From CAZLQF01 sp964561545 (GTDB lineage Bacteria; Bacteroidota; Bacteroidia; CAILMK01; CAYYUA01), in NCBI GenBank assembly GCA_964561545.1, contig CAZLQF010000017.1, forward strand, positions 1 through 56,680: DNA of 56,680 bases, given 5' to 3'. Numbering within the stretch: the stretch's first letter is position 1; each line of letters opens with the position of its first letter. Shown here in pieces: positions 56,160-56,680 of the stretch. The position numbers and the translations under genes were made by a program. Below the pieces are notes generated by a model, which saw only the letters and a program-made list of their open reading frames with translations, had not been told where the DNA came from and searched no databases.

Positions 56160-56384
56160 TTAATCCCATTGCCTTTCACCTTCAACGTACTGATCAATAT
56201 CAACACCTCTCCAAATTTCGGACCCTAATTCATTCAAATCAGTTAAGGCAATAGCCTCTTTTTCATTTCCTTCTTCTTTATCTTTTAGAAGATTAATAAT
56301 TTCTTCCATGAGCTGAATCCTGGTTGGATAGTCCAGTTTTCTGATCTGTGAAAGGATACTTTGAACCTGGGTTTCTTTATTCAT
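56160..56384 (-). CDS. VapB-like antitoxin
   Basis: 74 aa from ATG 56384; an in-frame TTG at 56393 is less likely. Helical N-terminal part (QSILSQIRKLDYPTRIQLME, EIINLLKDKEE) and an acidic-Trp C-terminus EIWRGVDIDQYVEGERQWD. This ending is typical of Bacteroidota VapB partners, where the WRGVDxDxYVxxER.WD tail enters the VapC active site. Upstream of the VapC frame on the same strand. Confidence 0.75.
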   Translation of the reverse strand: MNKETQVQSILSQIRKLDYPTRIQLMEEIINLLKDKEEGNEKEAIALTDLNELGSEIWRGVDIDQYVEGERQWD

Positions 56385-56437
56385 GTTTTCCAATTTGATT
56401 TTCCCAAATTAACGAAAATTTAACGAGTTTTGGTTTC

Positions 56438-56584
56438 GGCATTGCGCCCAACGGCCAAGCATAGAGCTTGTGGCAGTTTTCAAAGTACGTTACTGTCGTC
56501 CGTGACAAAGGTAGAAAACTGCTAAGCACCAAAACCTTAGCACCTTGCCCGCCATGAGCTCCATGCCATGTTGTGAGCTGTGCC
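56438..56584. repeat. attC-like element E6
   Basis: Left arm 56438-56476 (GCGCCCAACGGCCAAGCATA; GCCCAAC = RYYYAAC) pairs with right arm 56547-56584 (GCCATGAGCTCCATGCCATG, GTTGTGAGC). 147 bp, the outermost element seen. Confidence 0.65.
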
Positions 56585-56627
56585 AGTCAGTCGTTCGTAA
56601 TCATCCGGTAGACGATCCTTTACCATA

Positions 56628-56661
56628 AAACCTGTCAGGTTTTTGAAGACCTGACAGGTTT
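56628..56661. repeat. Perfect 13-bp palindromic element
   Basis: AAACCTGTCAGGT (56628-56640), loop TTTTGAAG, ACCTGACAGGTTT (56649-56661). The CCTGACAGGTTT family of inverted repeats is common in Bacteroidota genomes. A terminator function is unlikely without a downstream T-run. Confidence 0.7.
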
Positions 56662-56680
56662 CAATAGCAGGTGACTGCAG

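Overview
The window looks like a chromosomal segment from a member of the Bacteroidota, most likely a free-living, gliding-type lineage such as the Cytophagales (inference). Supporting signs are a giant adhesin with a type IX secretion C-terminal sorting domain, DUF3078, an isolated atpD-atpC pair, a very short epsilon subunit, TAnnTTTG-type promoter motifs and an almost total lack of Shine-Dalgarno sequences.

Layout. 1-12 kb: tRNA-Arg, a tRNA remnant, and housekeeping or metabolic genes (DUF3078 protein, ilvE, a possible holD-like gene, rdgB, FMN reductase, hutU, atpDC, a lipoprotein sugar dehydrogenase, a THUMP methyltransferase). 12-26 kb: sodium:solute symporter, MscS channel, DUF2795 protein, mfd, threonine aldolase, rhomboid protease, pncB, a beta-barrel protein, and pyrR-pyrB with a structured intergenic element. 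26.4-33.4 kb: a putative exopolysaccharide synthesis and export cluster. It holds an outer-membrane TolC-like protein fused to a TIM-barrel glycosidase-like domain, an HlyD-like adaptor, a pseudo-receiver protein, a REC-TackOD1-degenerate GGDEF regulator, and a processive family 2 glycosyltransferase. 33.4-36 kb: nadA-nadB. 36.3-47.8 kb: one giant modular surface protein (DUF7948, SBBP propeller repeats, about 39 visible Ig-like modules, T9SS tail) interrupted by two 100-N scaffold gaps. 48-52.8 kb: tandem UspA, a stand-alone cyclic-nucleotide-binding domain, an orphan sensor kinase and queA. 53-56.6 kb: an accessory array of five small cassettes (three toxin-antitoxin pairs, a nucleotidyltransferase relic, a CrcB fluoride channel), all on the minus strand and separated by attC-like imperfect inverted repeats, with no integrase in view.

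The most interesting items are the TolC-glycosidase/TackOD1/GT2 cluster, the CALIN-like cassette array, and the gaps in the giant gene. Each gap is bordered by exact 55-nt repeats. Together with the reading frame these predict the missing lengths as 559 and 312 bp, each plus a multiple of 654 bp.
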